Shown here: positions 40,770-52,081 of the stretch, piece by piece
Layout of the letters: each line of letters opens with the position of its first letter
Position numbering within the stretch: position 1 is the stretch's first letter
Assembly (NCBI GenBank): GCA_030603365.1
Contig: JAUVXV010000004.1
Location: forward strand, 197,569 to 261,568
DNA length: 64,000 bases
Reading direction: 5' to 3'
Source of the DNA: Candidatus Heimdallarchaeota archaeon
GTDB lineage: Archaea > Asgardarchaeota > Heimdallarchaeia > Heimdallarchaeales > Heimdallarchaeaceae
Notes under the pieces: generated by a model
The model's database searches: none
Told to the model about the DNA's origin: nothing
Seen by the model: only the letters and a program-made list of their open reading frames with translations
Position numbers and translations under genes: made by a program

Positions 40770-42560
40770 ATGACACAAGAAGACATTGCTTGGGATTTAA
40801 GTGAAATGTTCAAAGGAGCAGAAGATCCCCAAATAGATGAATCAATGAAGGATTTAGATAAGAGGTCGGAGGAACTTAGCTCAAGATATAAGGGAAAAAT
40901 AAATACCTCTGATTTCACACCTGCAGATTTACTTGAACTTTTTCAGAAACAAGAACTGTTTATGTCCGATCTTTTTGAGTTAAGCCAATTTGCACGATTA
41001 TCTTTTGCAGGTAATATGACTAAAACAGAATACAAAACACTTCAGAACAAAGCAGAAGAATATACAACTAAAATAAGGAAGAAAATTACTTTTCTGGATT
41101 TAGAAATCAGTAAGTATGTTTATGAACATGACAATGTTTTACAAAATCCCATTCTGACCAATTACAAACACTCACTCGAAAGAATAAAGCGAGCATATCC
41201 TCATCAATTGACAGAAATTGAAGAACAAATTATATTAGAAAAAGATCAACACGGTATTGTAGCGTGGCAACAACTGCAATCAAAATGGTTGAACACACGC
41301 AAATTCAATGTGGAAGTGGAAGGAGAACTCAAAGTTTTAACTTACGGAGAAGCTAATGGTTTACTTGGTCATCCTGATAAGGCTACAAGGACTTCAGCTA
41401 ATAAAGCAATTTATGGTTCATTAGGTAGGGATCAAGAAATATTCTCCTCTGCCATGAAAAGCATCTGTGGAGATTGGATGAAGATTTCAGAAAGAAGAAA
41501 ATATGATTCTCCAATGCATCAGAGTTTAATTGCTAATGATGTTGATAAACAAACTATTGACAACCTTATGGTCGCAATAGAAGAACATGTGGAAATTTAT
41601 CGAAGATATCTGCGACTAAAAGCAAAATTACTTGATTTACCAAAACTAGGGTGTGAAGATGTGGTTGCACCTCTTCCAGACTCTCCAAATATTAAGTACA
41701 CTTGGGAACAAGCTCAAGATATAATACTAGAAGCTTATGGTAATTTTGATGAGGGTTTCCATTCGACTGTAAAGGATATGTTTGACCGTAATCATATTGA
41801 TGCAAGTCCTAGATTTGGGAAAAGAAATGGTGCGTTTTGCTCAACTTGGTATAATGGAAAAACCTCGTATATTTTACAGACCTTTACAGGAGCTTTATCT
41901 AATATTTACACTCTAGCTCATGAACTAGGACATGCTGTACATGGATACTTAGTCACAAGAGAACAGACTTTCAACAACACTCGCTATCCAATGGTAATAG
42001 CTGAAGTAGCTTCTATCTTCGGAGAGTTACTAGTTACAGATCTTCTATTATCAAAAGCTAAGTCAAACGAAGAGAAAAAGGCTATTTTGAGTAGGGTTTT
42101 AGATGGTGCAGGGATGGCTACTTTTCAAGTAAGTGCAAGAGTTTGGTTTGAGCAGAGCATGTATGAAGCAATAAAAGATGGAAAACTTTTGGATGGAAAA
42201 ACAATTTCAAAACTTTGGACTACTGCAAGAGACAGAATTTATGGAGACGAGGTGGAATGGTTTGAAGAGATGGACTGGGAATGGTCTATGAAACCTCATT
42301 ATTATAAATCTAATTTCAGGTTCTACAACTATCCCTATGTTTTTGCTCAAATGTTTGTTTATGCTATGTACCAATTATATCTTGAAGAAGGAGAAGGTTT
42401 CATTCCAAAATTGAAAGAAATCCTCGAATCTGGCAGCAGCAAATCACCAAAGGAATTTGGAGAGATAATGGGATTAGATATTACTCAACCTAATTTCTGG
42501 AAGTTAGGATTAAAGCAATACGAAAGATTTGTAGATGAACTAGAAAAAATAGTCAGTTGA
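40770..42560 (+). CDS. pepF: M3-family oligoendopeptidase F
   Basis: LAHELGHAVHGYLVTREQTF (HExxH equivalent HELGH), EVASIFGELLVTD, YNYPYVFAQMFVYAMYQLY. Confidence 0.93.
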   Translation: MTQEDIAWDLSEMFKGAEDPQIDESMKDLDKRSEELSSRYKGKINTSDFTPADLLELFQKQELFMSDLFELSQFARLSFAGNMTKTEYKTLQNKAEEYTTKIRKKITFLDLEISKYVYEHDNVLQNPILTNYKHSLERIKRAYPHQLTEIEEQIILEKDQHGIVAWQQLQSKWLNTRKFNVEVEGELKVLTYGEANGLLGHPDKATRTSANKAIYGSLGRDQEIFSSAMKSICGDWMKISERRKYDSPMHQSLIANDVDKQTIDNLMVAIEEHVEIYRRYLRLKAKLLDLPKLGCEDVVAPLPDSPNIKYTWEQAQDIILEAYGNFDEGFHSTVKDMFDRNHIDASPRFGKRNGAFCSTWYNGKTSYILQTFTGALSNIYTLAHELGHAVHGYLVTREQTFNNTRYPMVIAEVASIFGELLVTDLLLSKAKSNEEKKAILSRVLDGAGMATFQVSARVWFEQSMYEAIKDGKLLDGKTISKLWTTARDRIYGDEVEWFEEMDWEWSMKPHYYKSNFRFYNYPYVFAQMFVYAMYQLYLEEGEGFIPKLKEILESGSSKSPKEFGEIMGLDITQPNFWKLGLKQYERFVDELEKIVS

Positions 42561-42606
42561 AATACTATAATCACTTGTATGATTAAGAATGTGATGTGAA
42601 ACAATT

Positions 42607-43239
42607 ATGAAGTTAAAAGAACTGTATTTTATTCAAAAGAAAGATATAGAAAAAGCTACTGAAGTATTAATACGAGCTTTTCATGAAGATCCGCTAATTC
42701 AACTAATTTATCCAGATCCTTTGGAGAGAAAGAGATATTCCTCAGTTCTGTGGAAATTCATGATAAGAGATGGAATAACTTACGGGGAAGTTTATTCCCC
42801 TACAAGTAAAATAGAAGGAGTAGCAAAGTGGTTGCCTCCAGGAAAAGAACATATGGGAATATGGAGAACAATCAGAAGTGGGGGGTTAAAAATGGGTGTT
42901 GCTCTTGCAAAACAGAAGGATGAACGAAAACTTCCCCCTAGAAAAATTCAAGAAATTACAGATTATATTTTACAATCTCATAAAGAATTAATGAAAGAAC
43001 CTCACTGGTATTTGGCAAATATAGGTGTAGACCCAGATCATCAAGGAAAAGGATATGGTAGCAAGTTAATCAAACCTATGTTAGAAAGAATAGAAAAAGA
43101 AGGATACTCTGTATTTCTCGAAACAAACTTCGAAGGAAATGTGAGTTTATATGAACATCTAGGTTTTGAATTAGTAGATGAAATGAAAATTCCTGAAACA
43201 GAAATAATAAACTGGGCTATGATTAAGAAGATTGAATAA
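42607..43239 (+). CDS. GNAT-family acetyltransferase
   Basis: WYLANIGVDPDHQGKGYGSKLIKPMLERIEKEG...LYEHLGFE. Confidence 0.92.
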   Translation: MKLKELYFIQKKDIEKATEVLIRAFHEDPLIQLIYPDPLERKRYSSVLWKFMIRDGITYGEVYSPTSKIEGVAKWLPPGKEHMGIWRTIRSGGLKMGVALAKQKDERKLPPRKIQEITDYILQSHKELMKEPHWYLANIGVDPDHQGKGYGSKLIKPMLERIEKEGYSVFLETNFEGNVSLYEHLGFELVDEMKIPETEIINWAMIKKIE

Positions 43240-43297
43240 GCAATAGAATAAAGAAAACCTTAAAAGAACATAAACGAGAAAAAATCGAGCACTGGTC

Positions 43298-43406
43298 GGG
43301 GACTTGGCTCAGTCCGGTAGAGTGGTTGGCTCCAGAGAACATTGCTTAGGCAATGACCACCGAAGAAACCAATTGGTCGGGTGTTCAAATCACCCAGTCC
43401 CCACCA
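43298..43406 (+). tRNA. tRNA-Trp (anticodon CCA, 43332-43334) with 32-nt intron at 37/38 (43336-43367), CCA encoded
   Basis: Acceptor GGGGACT/AGTCCCC, D-stem GCTC/GAGT, anticodon stem GTTGG/CCAAT, T-arm GGGTG-TTCAAAT-CACCC, terminal ACCA. Intron AGAACATTGCTTAGGCAATGACCACCGAAGAA has hairpin CATTGC-TTAG-GCAATG; splice bulges AG|A and AA|A. Confidence 0.92.
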
Positions 43407-43588
43407 ATAACACTTATTTTTTAGAACTGTTTACAGTTAGTTAAGTGCATTCAAAATAGCTCTCAAAATGTATCTTGGTGAGTGATGATTTCAAATTGGT
43501 TAGATGATAAATATGATTCATCTCTGGAGAAATGAGCTCAACTAATACATGAGAAAAGCTATTTTGATTTCTACTTTTCATACATTAG

Positions 43589-43849
43589 TTATTCCACAAA
43601 AATCTTTTCACAACATTTCACAAAAGAATAAGGCATTTTTCTCTTTTCAGTATCTATCTCCCACATATAGCTGACATATTCTTGTAGTTCCTTTGGTAAT
43701 AGTTTGAAAAGAGGAGCTAGTAGAGAATAACCTATTTTTCTTTGTATAATATCATCTGCCTCTAGAAAAACTACAGCATATTTGTAACAGGGAAATTTAT
43801 CCTTGATTTCTTCTGATTCTAATATCTGCTTAGAAGCTTCTTCTTTCAT
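43589..43849 (-). CDS. small hypothetical protein
   Basis: Intact 86-aa ORF; no recognised family. Confidence 0.45.
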   Translation of the reverse strand: MKEEASKQILESEEIKDKFPCYKYAVVFLEADDIIQRKIGYSLLAPLFKLLPKELQEYVSYMWEIDTEKRKMPYSFVKCCEKIFVE

Positions 43850-43911
43850 CTACTATTAAATCTTAAAAATAGTATTTAAAGACAAAAGAAGTTAATCAGA
43901 TTATCTAAAGA

Positions 43912-44748
43912 TCAAACATCTTCCTTCATTTTTTTCATCATAACCCATAAATGGTGATGAAGCCTATACCCTCTTTTATCACAGAATTCAGATAAACCCT
44001 TGTTCCTGTCAAATGTGATCCGCAGATAATCTTTCGTTTTATATTCGTTTAGTCCAACGATGAAATCATCTAAGTATTCAATATCTGTAATCTCAAAAGG
44101 CCTACAACCCGGAAATTCAGGATTAAATCTACCATATACCATTAATCCATTTACTGTAAATAATCCAAGTGGGATAGATTCTCCACCACTCAATCCTTTT
44201 GTCTTAGGTCTGCTTAGATGAACTCTAAGCTCTTTACAATTGATGTCTGGAAAAGCTTTGACCATTGTATCAAAGTCCTCAGGAGTTAAGATTCGAATTT
44301 CTAGTTTTTCTTTATTTTGATAATTCTCTAGTATATTTCCAAACTGTTCTTCATTTATCCAATAGTGCCAAGATTCGAATTGTTTTTCAAATCCATACTT
44401 TTTGTAGAGAGAAATAGCTGTATTGTTTTTTGTTTCAACATATAATCCAATGTTTACAACGTCTTTCTCGCTATAATACTTGATTGCATGTTCCATAAGA
44501 TTATTTCCATAACCTTTGCCTCTTTCTGATTTTTCAACTGCTATTTGCCCCAGATGACCATATTCATCCATAAGTAACAATCTTAGATATCCAATCAATT
44601 TTCCATCTTTGAATGCACCAATTAAACCTTCGTCATCAAGTAACTGTAAGAAATTTTCTTTCTGAATATTCTCTCTAGCAAATGCTTCCATAGCTATCTC
44701 TTCAAAACTATTCCAATCCTTATCAGTAAACTTTCGGAAATTCAACAT
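43912..44748 (-). CDS. GNAT-family acetyltransferase
   Basis: YLRLLLMDEYGHLGQIAVEKSERGKGYGNNLMEHAIKYY...SLYKKYGFEKQ. Confidence 0.9.
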   Translation of the reverse strand: MLNFRKFTDKDWNSFEEIAMEAFARENIQKENFLQLLDDEGLIGAFKDGKLIGYLRLLLMDEYGHLGQIAVEKSERGKGYGNNLMEHAIKYYSEKDVVNIGLYVETKNNTAISLYKKYGFEKQFESWHYWINEEQFGNILENYQNKEKLEIRILTPEDFDTMVKAFPDINCKELRVHLSRPKTKGLSGGESIPLGLFTVNGLMVYGRFNPEFPGCRPFEITDIEYLDDFIVGLNEYKTKDYLRITFDRNKGLSEFCDKRGYRLHHHLWVMMKKMKEDV

Positions 44749-44799
44749 AACTTCAACATATAACTAGAAATAAAATAGATTTTGATTTTGAACAGAAGT

Positions 44800-45117
44800 T
44801 TATTTCATCTCAAAATCTGTAGCAAATTCAATTTCATCATCAGTTACTTCAACCACCATATGGTGTAGTTGTTTATATAATTCAAAATATTGATATCCCC
44901 TGTTCGTACCAAGATATAATATGTTCGGACGTTTCTTAGGGTTTTCTTGTTTTAATATCAACCCTCTAGCTACCATAAATTCAACTAACCCTTTGGCTCG
45001 ATCAATAGGTAGGTTTGCCCTTCTGGCAATTTGAGATATGCCTGCCTCACCATAAAATTGCACAACAGAAATTATATCTGCATAGATATCATATCTTGAC
45101 CTATTAACAGCTGGCAT
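44800..45117 (-). CDS. winged-helix DNA-binding protein
   Basis: YADIISVVQFYGEAGISQIARRANLPIDRAKGLVEFMVARGLI. Confidence 0.8.
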   Translation of the reverse strand: MPAVNRSRYDIYADIISVVQFYGEAGISQIARRANLPIDRAKGLVEFMVARGLILKQENPKKRPNILYLGTNRGYQYFELYKQLHHMVVEVTDDEIEFATDFEMK

Positions 45118-45196
45118 TTTGATGACCTATATTGTTTAGAAAAAAGGGGAATATTAAGTCTCCGATTTTCAGAGACTTAAATTGTTGCTTCTCCTC

Positions 45197-46393
45197 TTAA
45201 GCAGTATTGAATTTTGCTGAAGAATCAGCATCAATATTTGCAGATTTTACTGTAGTAATTTTAGCTCCAGCTTCAATCCTCACTTTATCAGCAACTACAT
45301 GGTCAACTCTTGCATTTTCTTCGATGGTAACTTCTCCACCTATTAATTTTCCTCGAACTCGGGAATTCTCCTTAATTAGGATTGTTTCTCCCTTTGTCTC
45401 GGTACATTCAAGACCACCAGCAATTTCGATTTCTTTAGCTTGTATCAGATCTCCACTCAATTTACCATTTACAATTAATGCTTCATGTATTTTTAATGAG
45501 TCACTGGAAGCACAAGCGCCATTAACATGAAGATTGTCACCTATAGCATTGCTTCCAAAAGTGAATGCTCCATTAACATGGATGGTTTTAAACAGGAAGT
45601 TATCTCCAACTTTGGTAGCACCGTTTGCTTCCAACTTATCAATTTTGGAATCATCTCCGAAAACACAAGATCCTCCACAATTAACTACGTTTGCAGAAAA
45701 ACTCTCACTACATTTGAATGAACCACCAACTTTCAAGGCTTTTTGGATTTGACCAAATTCAATTTTTGCAGATCCTCCAATACCAATTTCCTCACATTTT
45801 ATTTCATTGCATTTTAAGGAGCCCCCAACACTGATCTCTTGAGCTTCTAAATCTCCTTCAATTTTTGCAGAACCCGATATTTCAAAATCGGAGCTGGAAG
45901 TAACATCTCCCTCAACTTTCAGAGAACCACTTACTTCAATATCGGTAGCAGTTAAATTCATGCCATGTTTGGCAGATCCACTTAAGTCATAGTCCTTAAC
46001 ATTTGTTTCTCCATGCACAATACAACTACCACTAATTTCAACATCTCCAGCTGTAAGGTCTTTGTCTACTTCTAAGCCACCATCGATGTCTATCTCTTCA
46101 CATCTTAATGAGCCTGTAATTATCAGTTTTGATCCATTGCTTGATCTTCTACTTGAAACACGTACATGTGATGCTTCAACATCACCGCCTATCTCAAGAT
46201 ATCCCCAGTCATGTTTGATATTATCAACCTTAACTGAGCCATTAATTATAATATCTCCCTTACTAATAAGATCTCCAGAAATTACTAGGGTACCAGTAGG
46301 AACAGTTATTGTTGCTCCATCTCCAACCTTTAGATTTCCATCAACCTTTGAAAGTTCGACGTTTTCATCTTCTTTTACGAGTATATCACCCAT
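45197..46393 (-). CDS. bactofilin-like / polymer-forming beta-solenoid repeat protein
   Basis: About 400 aa of repeating short strands (DLEAQEISVGGSLKCNEIKCEEIGIGGSAKIE..., GSLKVEGDVTSSSDFEISGSAKIEGD) with no signal peptide. Confidence 0.72.
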   Translation of the reverse strand: MGDILVKEDENVELSKVDGNLKVGDGATITVPTGTLVISGDLISKGDIIINGSVKVDNIKHDWGYLEIGGDVEASHVRVSSRRSSNGSKLIITGSLRCEEIDIDGGLEVDKDLTAGDVEISGSCIVHGETNVKDYDLSGSAKHGMNLTATDIEVSGSLKVEGDVTSSSDFEISGSAKIEGDLEAQEISVGGSLKCNEIKCEEIGIGGSAKIEFGQIQKALKVGGSFKCSESFSANVVNCGGSCVFGDDSKIDKLEANGATKVGDNFLFKTIHVNGAFTFGSNAIGDNLHVNGACASSDSLKIHEALIVNGKLSGDLIQAKEIEIAGGLECTETKGETILIKENSRVRGKLIGGEVTIEENARVDHVVADKVRIEAGAKITTVKSANIDADSSAKFNTA

Positions 46394-46531
46394 TTACTTC
46401 ACCAATTTATTGTTCTATCTTCTCCTTCTCCTCCATATATAAAAAGAAAAAACACAAGTTGTGACCAAAAGGTGTACCTTTGTCACTAGTCATATAGTAA
46501 ATCTTTTCAAATTTCATGAAGACTTTAACCT

Positions 46532-48352
46532 ATGTCGGCAGAGCTAATTGAGAAAATTGCTCGCATTCCCCAATTCTACCTGACCAGCTTAAATCATTCT
46601 AAAGACAAAATTGCGTTTTACTGGGATATAACTGGTAGAGTTGAATTATATGTGATGGATCTCAAAACTAAGAAATATGATCAAATCAGTCACGGTGAGG
46701 TGCCAAGAGCTTTGAGAGCTGGTTTTGTCTGGACACGTGATAATAAGAATATAATATTTGCAAAAGACAAAGATGGAAACGAGCAACACGATCTCTATAT
46801 TATGAATTTAGAAACAAAAAAAGCAGAACAAATAACTGAAACCCCAAATTTCCAAGAACATGTTGCTCATACAAGCCCTGATGGTAAAGAACTTCTATTT
46901 ACTTCAACCAGAAACGGCCAAAGGAATATATTTAGTTATAACTTCAAGAGTAAAGAAATTCAAGAATTAACAAACTACAAACGACCGGTTCTTGGAGCAG
47001 TTTGGAGCCCCGCTAATGATTATATTGTTTTTGGGTATAATGACTCTGAAAATCTCCAAAATGGGGATATTTGGATTATGAACACAGATGGGTCAAATCA
47101 AAGAAAATTATTGAGTTTTAAGGATGGCTCTCAAGATGGAGTTACAGATATTTCAAAAGATGGAAAAATACTTGCTATAACCTCTGATTTCGATGGTAAT
47201 TCAAGAGCTGGGGTTTATAATTTTGAAATTGATGAGGTAAAATGGTTCGGAGATGGTTCATCAGAAGAGTATTCAGGTAAACTTTCCGAGGATGGGAAAT
47301 TTCTAGTTTGTGCTAGGAATTCAAATGCAGCTGTATACCCTATGATCTATGATATTAAAACAGGTAAGGAAAGAAAACTTGATTTTCCACCAGGAGTTGT
47401 AGCAGGCACAGCAATTACAAAAAACGATGAATTCTTGATTGTAACCTTGAATTCTTCTACAAGTCCAAGCAAATTAATTAAATATGATTTAAATAAAAAT
47501 GCTATTGACGAACTTATTCCTGCTGAACTTGGTGAGTTAAGTCCAGATTTCTTTGTTGATGATGATTATGTAGAATATCCTTCCACTAATAATCTCACAA
47601 TTGGTGCTATTTTGTATAAACCCAAGAACATAGAGCAAGGAAAGAAATTGCCAGCTCTTGTTCAAGTACATGGTGGTCCCACAGGTCAATATTTCAGAAA
47701 TTTCAGTATGTTTGACCAAATTTTAGTAAATAATGGATTTGTGGTTCTTAAGCCAAATTTCAGAGGTTCAACCGGATATGGGAGAGAGTTTCAAGATATG
47801 AACATTGAAGATATTGGTGGTGGAGACCTAGATGACATAGTTGCTGGTGTCGAATATCTGAAAACTCTCGATTGTGTAGATCAGAACCGAATTGGGATTT
47901 TTGGAGGTTCATATGGTGGGTATATGACATTCTGGGCAACAGTTAAAAGACCGGAACTATGGAAAGCAGGTGCTGCAAGTGTAGGAATAACAGACTGGAA
48001 GTTATTATACGAAGAAAGCATGCCACACTTTAAACATTATCTCCATATGATGTTTGGCAAACCTGAAGAAAAGGAAGATTTGTATAATGAAAGATCACCA
48101 ATAAATTTCGTAGAGAATCTAGATACTGCTCTATTGATAGTTCATGGAGCCCATGATCCTAGATGTCCAATTACTCAAGCAAGAATATACAGAGATAAAC
48201 TGCTGGAACTAGGTTGGAAAGAAGGTACTGAAGGAGAAAAAACCTTTGAGTATATCGAGCATACTGACATAGGTCATGGTGGATTCACAGATCAAACTTT
48301 TCGTATTAGATCCTTTAAAACCATTTTGGATTTCTTCAAAAGACGTCTTTAG
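46532..48352 (+). CDS. S9-family prolyl oligopeptidase
   Basis: N-terminal beta-propeller repeats; IGIFGGSYGGYMTFWA nucleophile; VHGAHDPRCPITQA; DIGHGGF. Confidence 0.95.
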   Translation: MSAELIEKIARIPQFYLTSLNHSKDKIAFYWDITGRVELYVMDLKTKKYDQISHGEVPRALRAGFVWTRDNKNIIFAKDKDGNEQHDLYIMNLETKKAEQITETPNFQEHVAHTSPDGKELLFTSTRNGQRNIFSYNFKSKEIQELTNYKRPVLGAVWSPANDYIVFGYNDSENLQNGDIWIMNTDGSNQRKLLSFKDGSQDGVTDISKDGKILAITSDFDGNSRAGVYNFEIDEVKWFGDGSSEEYSGKLSEDGKFLVCARNSNAAVYPMIYDIKTGKERKLDFPPGVVAGTAITKNDEFLIVTLNSSTSPSKLIKYDLNKNAIDELIPAELGELSPDFFVDDDYVEYPSTNNLTIGAILYKPKNIEQGKKLPALVQVHGGPTGQYFRNFSMFDQILVNNGFVVLKPNFRGSTGYGREFQDMNIEDIGGGDLDDIVAGVEYLKTLDCVDQNRIGIFGGSYGGYMTFWATVKRPELWKAGAASVGITDWKLLYEESMPHFKHYLHMMFGKPEEKEDLYNERSPINFVENLDTALLIVHGAHDPRCPITQARIYRDKLLELGWKEGTEGEKTFEYIEHTDIGHGGFTDQTFRIRSFKTILDFFKRRL

Positions 48353-48376
48353 TTGGGGTGCTACCCCTTTATTTTT

Positions 48377-50194
48377 CTAATCTGTTTGGGTTGTGAGAGA
48401 ATCTGTTCTTGTCTTGACAATCCTTTCTTCCCACAACCTTCTCATTTCTGTACTGATTTCTAGTAGGTCATCGAGCTTACCTTGAGCTTCTATTCTCCCA
48501 TCCTTTAGTACAATAACATTATCTGCTCTTCGCAAAGCAATGGGTCGATGAGATACTGCTAAACAAGTTGATGTTCCACTTCTTTCAAACACTCTTTTCC
48601 ATAACTTTTGCTCGGTTTCAACATCTAGAGCACTTGATAAATCATCAAAAATGAAAATCTCTGATTCATGAGCAAACATTCTTGCAGCTGCCAACCTTTG
48701 CCTCTGACCACCTGATAATTTAACACCCTTTGGTCCGATTATAGTATCCAACCCCTTCTCGAATTCTCCAACTTCTTCTTCAATTACAGCAAGTCTCAAG
48801 GCTTCTTCAATATCCACAGATTCTTCAGGTAATCCCATAAGAATATTTTCTTTGACTGTTTCACTAAAAAGTCTAGGAACTTGGGAAGTGTAAGCTGTTA
48901 TTGGAGGTACAAAGAATTCTGCTGGATCTTCAATACTCTCACCATTCCACAATAATTTCCCTTCATCCTTGGGTAGCAAACCCAGTAATGTTCTTAGAAG
49001 TGTTGTTTTACCTGAACCAATTCTACCAGTAATTACAGTAAATGATCCTTTTGCTATTGAAAAATTAACATCTGTGATCCCCTTATTAGAATCTTTATAT
49101 GAATAGGATAGGTTTCTGATGTCAAAGTTCACAAGCTTTTTTGAATCTTCGATTTTCAATGCAGGAATTGGTGGAAATGGTTCTTTGATATAGATGGGTC
49201 CATGTCTTACCAATTCAAACTCTGTAACTTCGATATCTTCTCTCTTTATTAGTTTGAACATCCTTTCAAGTGAAACTTTTGTACGAATGTATCTTGGAAC
49301 TAAATCTCCCATGTTCCAGATAAATTCTCCTAGTTCACCTAATAAGCTAACAAAAAAGGCTAGTTCTCCTACAGAGAATAAATTACCTTGCATATTGTTT
49401 CCAACAAGTAATAGAACAGTACCTATTCCTAAATAGATGGTAACACGGTAAATAGAATGAAGTAATTGATGGAAAAACTCGTCCTTTACTTCTGCTATTC
49501 GTCTTTTACGATTGATTTCTCCAAAATAATCGAGCACATAATCTTCAGCTACTGCAACTTTGATTGATTGAACAGACCTGAAGATTTCTCCAATTGTTCG
49601 AGTTACTGCTCCTGCGGCTTTTCTGCGGTTTTTTCTTAGTCTGGTAAAAACCGGTCTAGTGAAAAACACCATTATCATCATAAACAGAAATGGAATACTC
49701 ACGAATACTGTTACTTTCCAATTAATATTGCTCATTAAATAAAAGGAAATAGCAGTAAATATTCCCAGACTAAAGAAGGCAGTAAGATGGTAAGTAAACC
49801 ACATAAACTCTTCCGTATCTCCTCTAAACCTAGAGATTGCTTCTCCTGGAGAGTCAGGAAGTGCAACTGCACCAGGTTTTTTGAAAATGCCTATTAACAT
49901 GTTTTTTCGAAGTAAAACTCTACTGACCAGAGCAAAAACCCACATTGTAAAAACAAAAACAAAATCTCCAATGAGTCGCATACTGAGTGTAAGTGGAAGT
50001 ATTAGAAGTACAAGAACCCAGATATTTACGTCTATTTGCCATCCAGGAAAATCTTGGAGTTTGTTGAATATTTCCATTATAATAATACTGGCTGCTAAAG
50101 GTTGTAGAAAGAATAATATATCTGAGAGGAACCCAACAAATACCAATCCTGGCCTATATCTTATCATTCTCCAAGATAGTTTTAGCACTTTCAT
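48377..50194 (-). CDS. ABC exporter half-transporter (MdlB-like), subunit 2
   Basis: TM domain then [11 protein letters not shown] Walker [15 protein letters not shown] signature, [12 protein letters not shown] Walker B, SHRP H-loop. Confidence 0.95.
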   Translation of the reverse strand: MKVLKLSWRMIRYRPGLVFVGFLSDILFFLQPLAASIIIMEIFNKLQDFPGWQIDVNIWVLVLLILPLTLSMRLIGDFVFVFTMWVFALVSRVLLRKNMLIGIFKKPGAVALPDSPGEAISRFRGDTEEFMWFTYHLTAFFSLGIFTAISFYLMSNINWKVTVFVSIPFLFMMIMVFFTRPVFTRLRKNRRKAAGAVTRTIGEIFRSVQSIKVAVAEDYVLDYFGEINRKRRIAEVKDEFFHQLLHSIYRVTIYLGIGTVLLLVGNNMQGNLFSVGELAFFVSLLGELGEFIWNMGDLVPRYIRTKVSLERMFKLIKREDIEVTEFELVRHGPIYIKEPFPPIPALKIEDSKKLVNFDIRNLSYSYKDSNKGITDVNFSIAKGSFTVITGRIGSGKTTLLRTLLGLLPKDEGKLLWNGESIEDPAEFFVPPITAYTSQVPRLFSETVKENILMGLPEESVDIEEALRLAVIEEEVGEFEKGLDTIIGPKGVKLSGGQRQRLAAARMFAHESEIFIFDDLSSALDVETEQKLWKRVFERSGTSTCLAVSHRPIALRRADNVIVLKDGRIEAQGKLDDLLEISTEMRRLWEERIVKTRTDSLTTQTD

Positions 50195-52008
50195 TTCAAC
50201 AACTCCTCAATTTCACCTGTTTGTAATAACTGATAGAACTTTGATTGTGGATTTTGGGCTAATTCTTCTCTCCTCCCGTATTCAATGGTTTTTCCTTTAT
50301 CTATTATCAAAACATCATCAACTCTTTCAAGAGTTGCTAGTCGATGAGCAATTACTATCCCTGTTCTGTTAATTAGTAGTTTTTCAATTGCTAGATCAAG
50401 TAAGTTTTCAGTTGCTGGATCCAATCTTGATGATGCTTCATCCAAAACAACTAAATTAGGACTCTTAATGAATACTCGAGCAAGAGCTAATAATTGAGCT
50501 TCACCAGCTGAAATACCGTGTTCACTTGACGAGATGATTGTATCTAGTCCTTCTGGAAGTTTTTCTAACCAATCCCCTAAACCAATATCAAGAAGAATTG
50601 ATTCAATTCGAATGTCTGGTATCCTTTTATCAAATAGGGTTACATTATCTCTCACTGAAGCTTGAAATAGTTCCACATTTTGTGTTACATATGAGATTTT
50701 GTCTCTTAAGTCTAGAAGGGATAGATCTGTAATATTTGTGTCATTCACTCTAATGGTACCATCGTTCTGTTTCGCATCATATAATCTGAAAATCAATCTA
50801 GATATGGTTGTTTTCCCACTTCCAGTGTGACCTACAATCCCTAAAGTTTGTCCTGGTTCAAGTTTGAAAGAAATATTGTTAAGCACATAATCGTCTTCAT
50901 TGTAAGCGAAGCTTAATTTGTTAAATTCAATGTTAAGAGGACCAGGGGATAATTTTTCCAAACCTGTATCATGAATTTTAGTTTCTATCTCAAAAAGCTT
51001 GTTTATCCGATCAATTGATGCTCCTGCTATTTGAAGATCTTGCATTTGTCTTGTAATGACAAATATTGGTCGCAACAATATTCCAGCAAACATTTGAATT
51101 AGAAATACAGTAGGTAAATCTATCACACCGTTTCTAACTAAGGGAATGCTGGGTGCAAAAATCAATGTATTAATAATCGCAATAACTCCCCAAATTGCCA
51201 TCACAAAAACTTGTCCTCTTACTAATGCTCTTTTAAAGGCTTTGAAGTCCTTTCTTGAAGCATCAAAGAATTTTCGCATAGAATTCTTGATTCCTCTATT
51301 TGCACGGATATCCTCAATTGCACTCAAACTTTCTTCTATTGTTCCATACAAATCTGCACTGGTTTGTCTTTGTTTTTCCCATGCTTTAACAGAGAAGTTT
51401 CTAAGAATATACATTATTATTATTGCTAAAAATGTAAAAGCAGTAAATGATAAACCTATTATCCAATGTTTTGAGAACAACAAAGCTAAAGATCCGGTTA
51501 TTATAAGTAATGAAGTTACTAATTGAACAGAGAATTGTGATAAGAATGTAGCTAAAGTATTTACATCTCCATCAATTCTCTCAATCATTTCTCCTGGTTT
51601 ATGTTCATTATGAAATGTCATGTCCAAATTAATACAGTGCTTAGTCAAGTCGAATCTTAACATATTTGTTGATGACCAAGATAGAGTTTGACTCAAGTAT
51701 ACTGAGCCTAAAGTAATTATTTGTTGGATAACCATCAAAACAGTGAATATTGCCGCTAATAAGAGGAGTGTTTGATAGATATTACCAATGTCCAGTACTA
51801 GAATCGACTGTGACTCCCAATATATATTTGGATCTTGTAAAGGATGGCCATTTGTTGCTAGAAATATGAATCTTTCAATGAGTAAAGGGGAAAGAATTAG
51901 TAAAACAGTTCCACTACCCAATAGGAGAGCTAACAATAACACTCTTTTCTTGAAAGGTGCGAGGTACTTTTTCTGTACATCCCAATATTTCTGTAGTGGA
52001 ATTTTCAT
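50191..52008 (-). CDS. ABC exporter half-transporter (MdlB-like), subunit 1
   Basis: [13 protein letters not shown] Walker [16 protein letters not shown] divergent signature, [12 protein letters not shown] Walker B, AHRL H-loop; 4-bp gene overlap with partner. Confidence 0.95.
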   Translation of the reverse strand: MKIPLQKYWDVQKKYLAPFKKRVLLLALLLGSGTVLLILSPLLIERFIFLATNGHPLQDPNIYWESQSILVLDIGNIYQTLLLLAAIFTVLMVIQQIITLGSVYLSQTLSWSSTNMLRFDLTKHCINLDMTFHNEHKPGEMIERIDGDVNTLATFLSQFSVQLVTSLLIITGSLALLFSKHWIIGLSFTAFTFLAIIIMYILRNFSVKAWEKQRQTSADLYGTIEESLSAIEDIRANRGIKNSMRKFFDASRKDFKAFKRALVRGQVFVMAIWGVIAIINTLIFAPSIPLVRNGVIDLPTVFLIQMFAGILLRPIFVITRQMQDLQIAGASIDRINKLFEIETKIHDTGLEKLSPGPLNIEFNKLSFAYNEDDYVLNNISFKLEPGQTLGIVGHTGSGKTTISRLIFRLYDAKQNDGTIRVNDTNITDLSLLDLRDKISYVTQNVELFQASVRDNVTLFDKRIPDIRIESILLDIGLGDWLEKLPEGLDTIISSSEHGISAGEAQLLALARVFIKSPNLVVLDEASSRLDPATENLLDLAIEKLLINRTGIVIAHRLATLERVDDVLIIDKGKTIEYGRREELAQNPQSKFYQLLQTGEIEELLK

Positions 52009-52081
52009 TATTACGGGTACTTCTGCCTTAATGCATTTATAAATTTAAGTTTAAACGATTGTGCCCACAAAATTTGAAAGT

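Noticed and set aside
45207-46442. Plus-strand ORFs antisense to the beta-solenoid gene
   Set aside because: Mirror ORFs of a repetitive, low-stop coding sequence; the minus-strand reading has clear repeat structure and a sensible protein.
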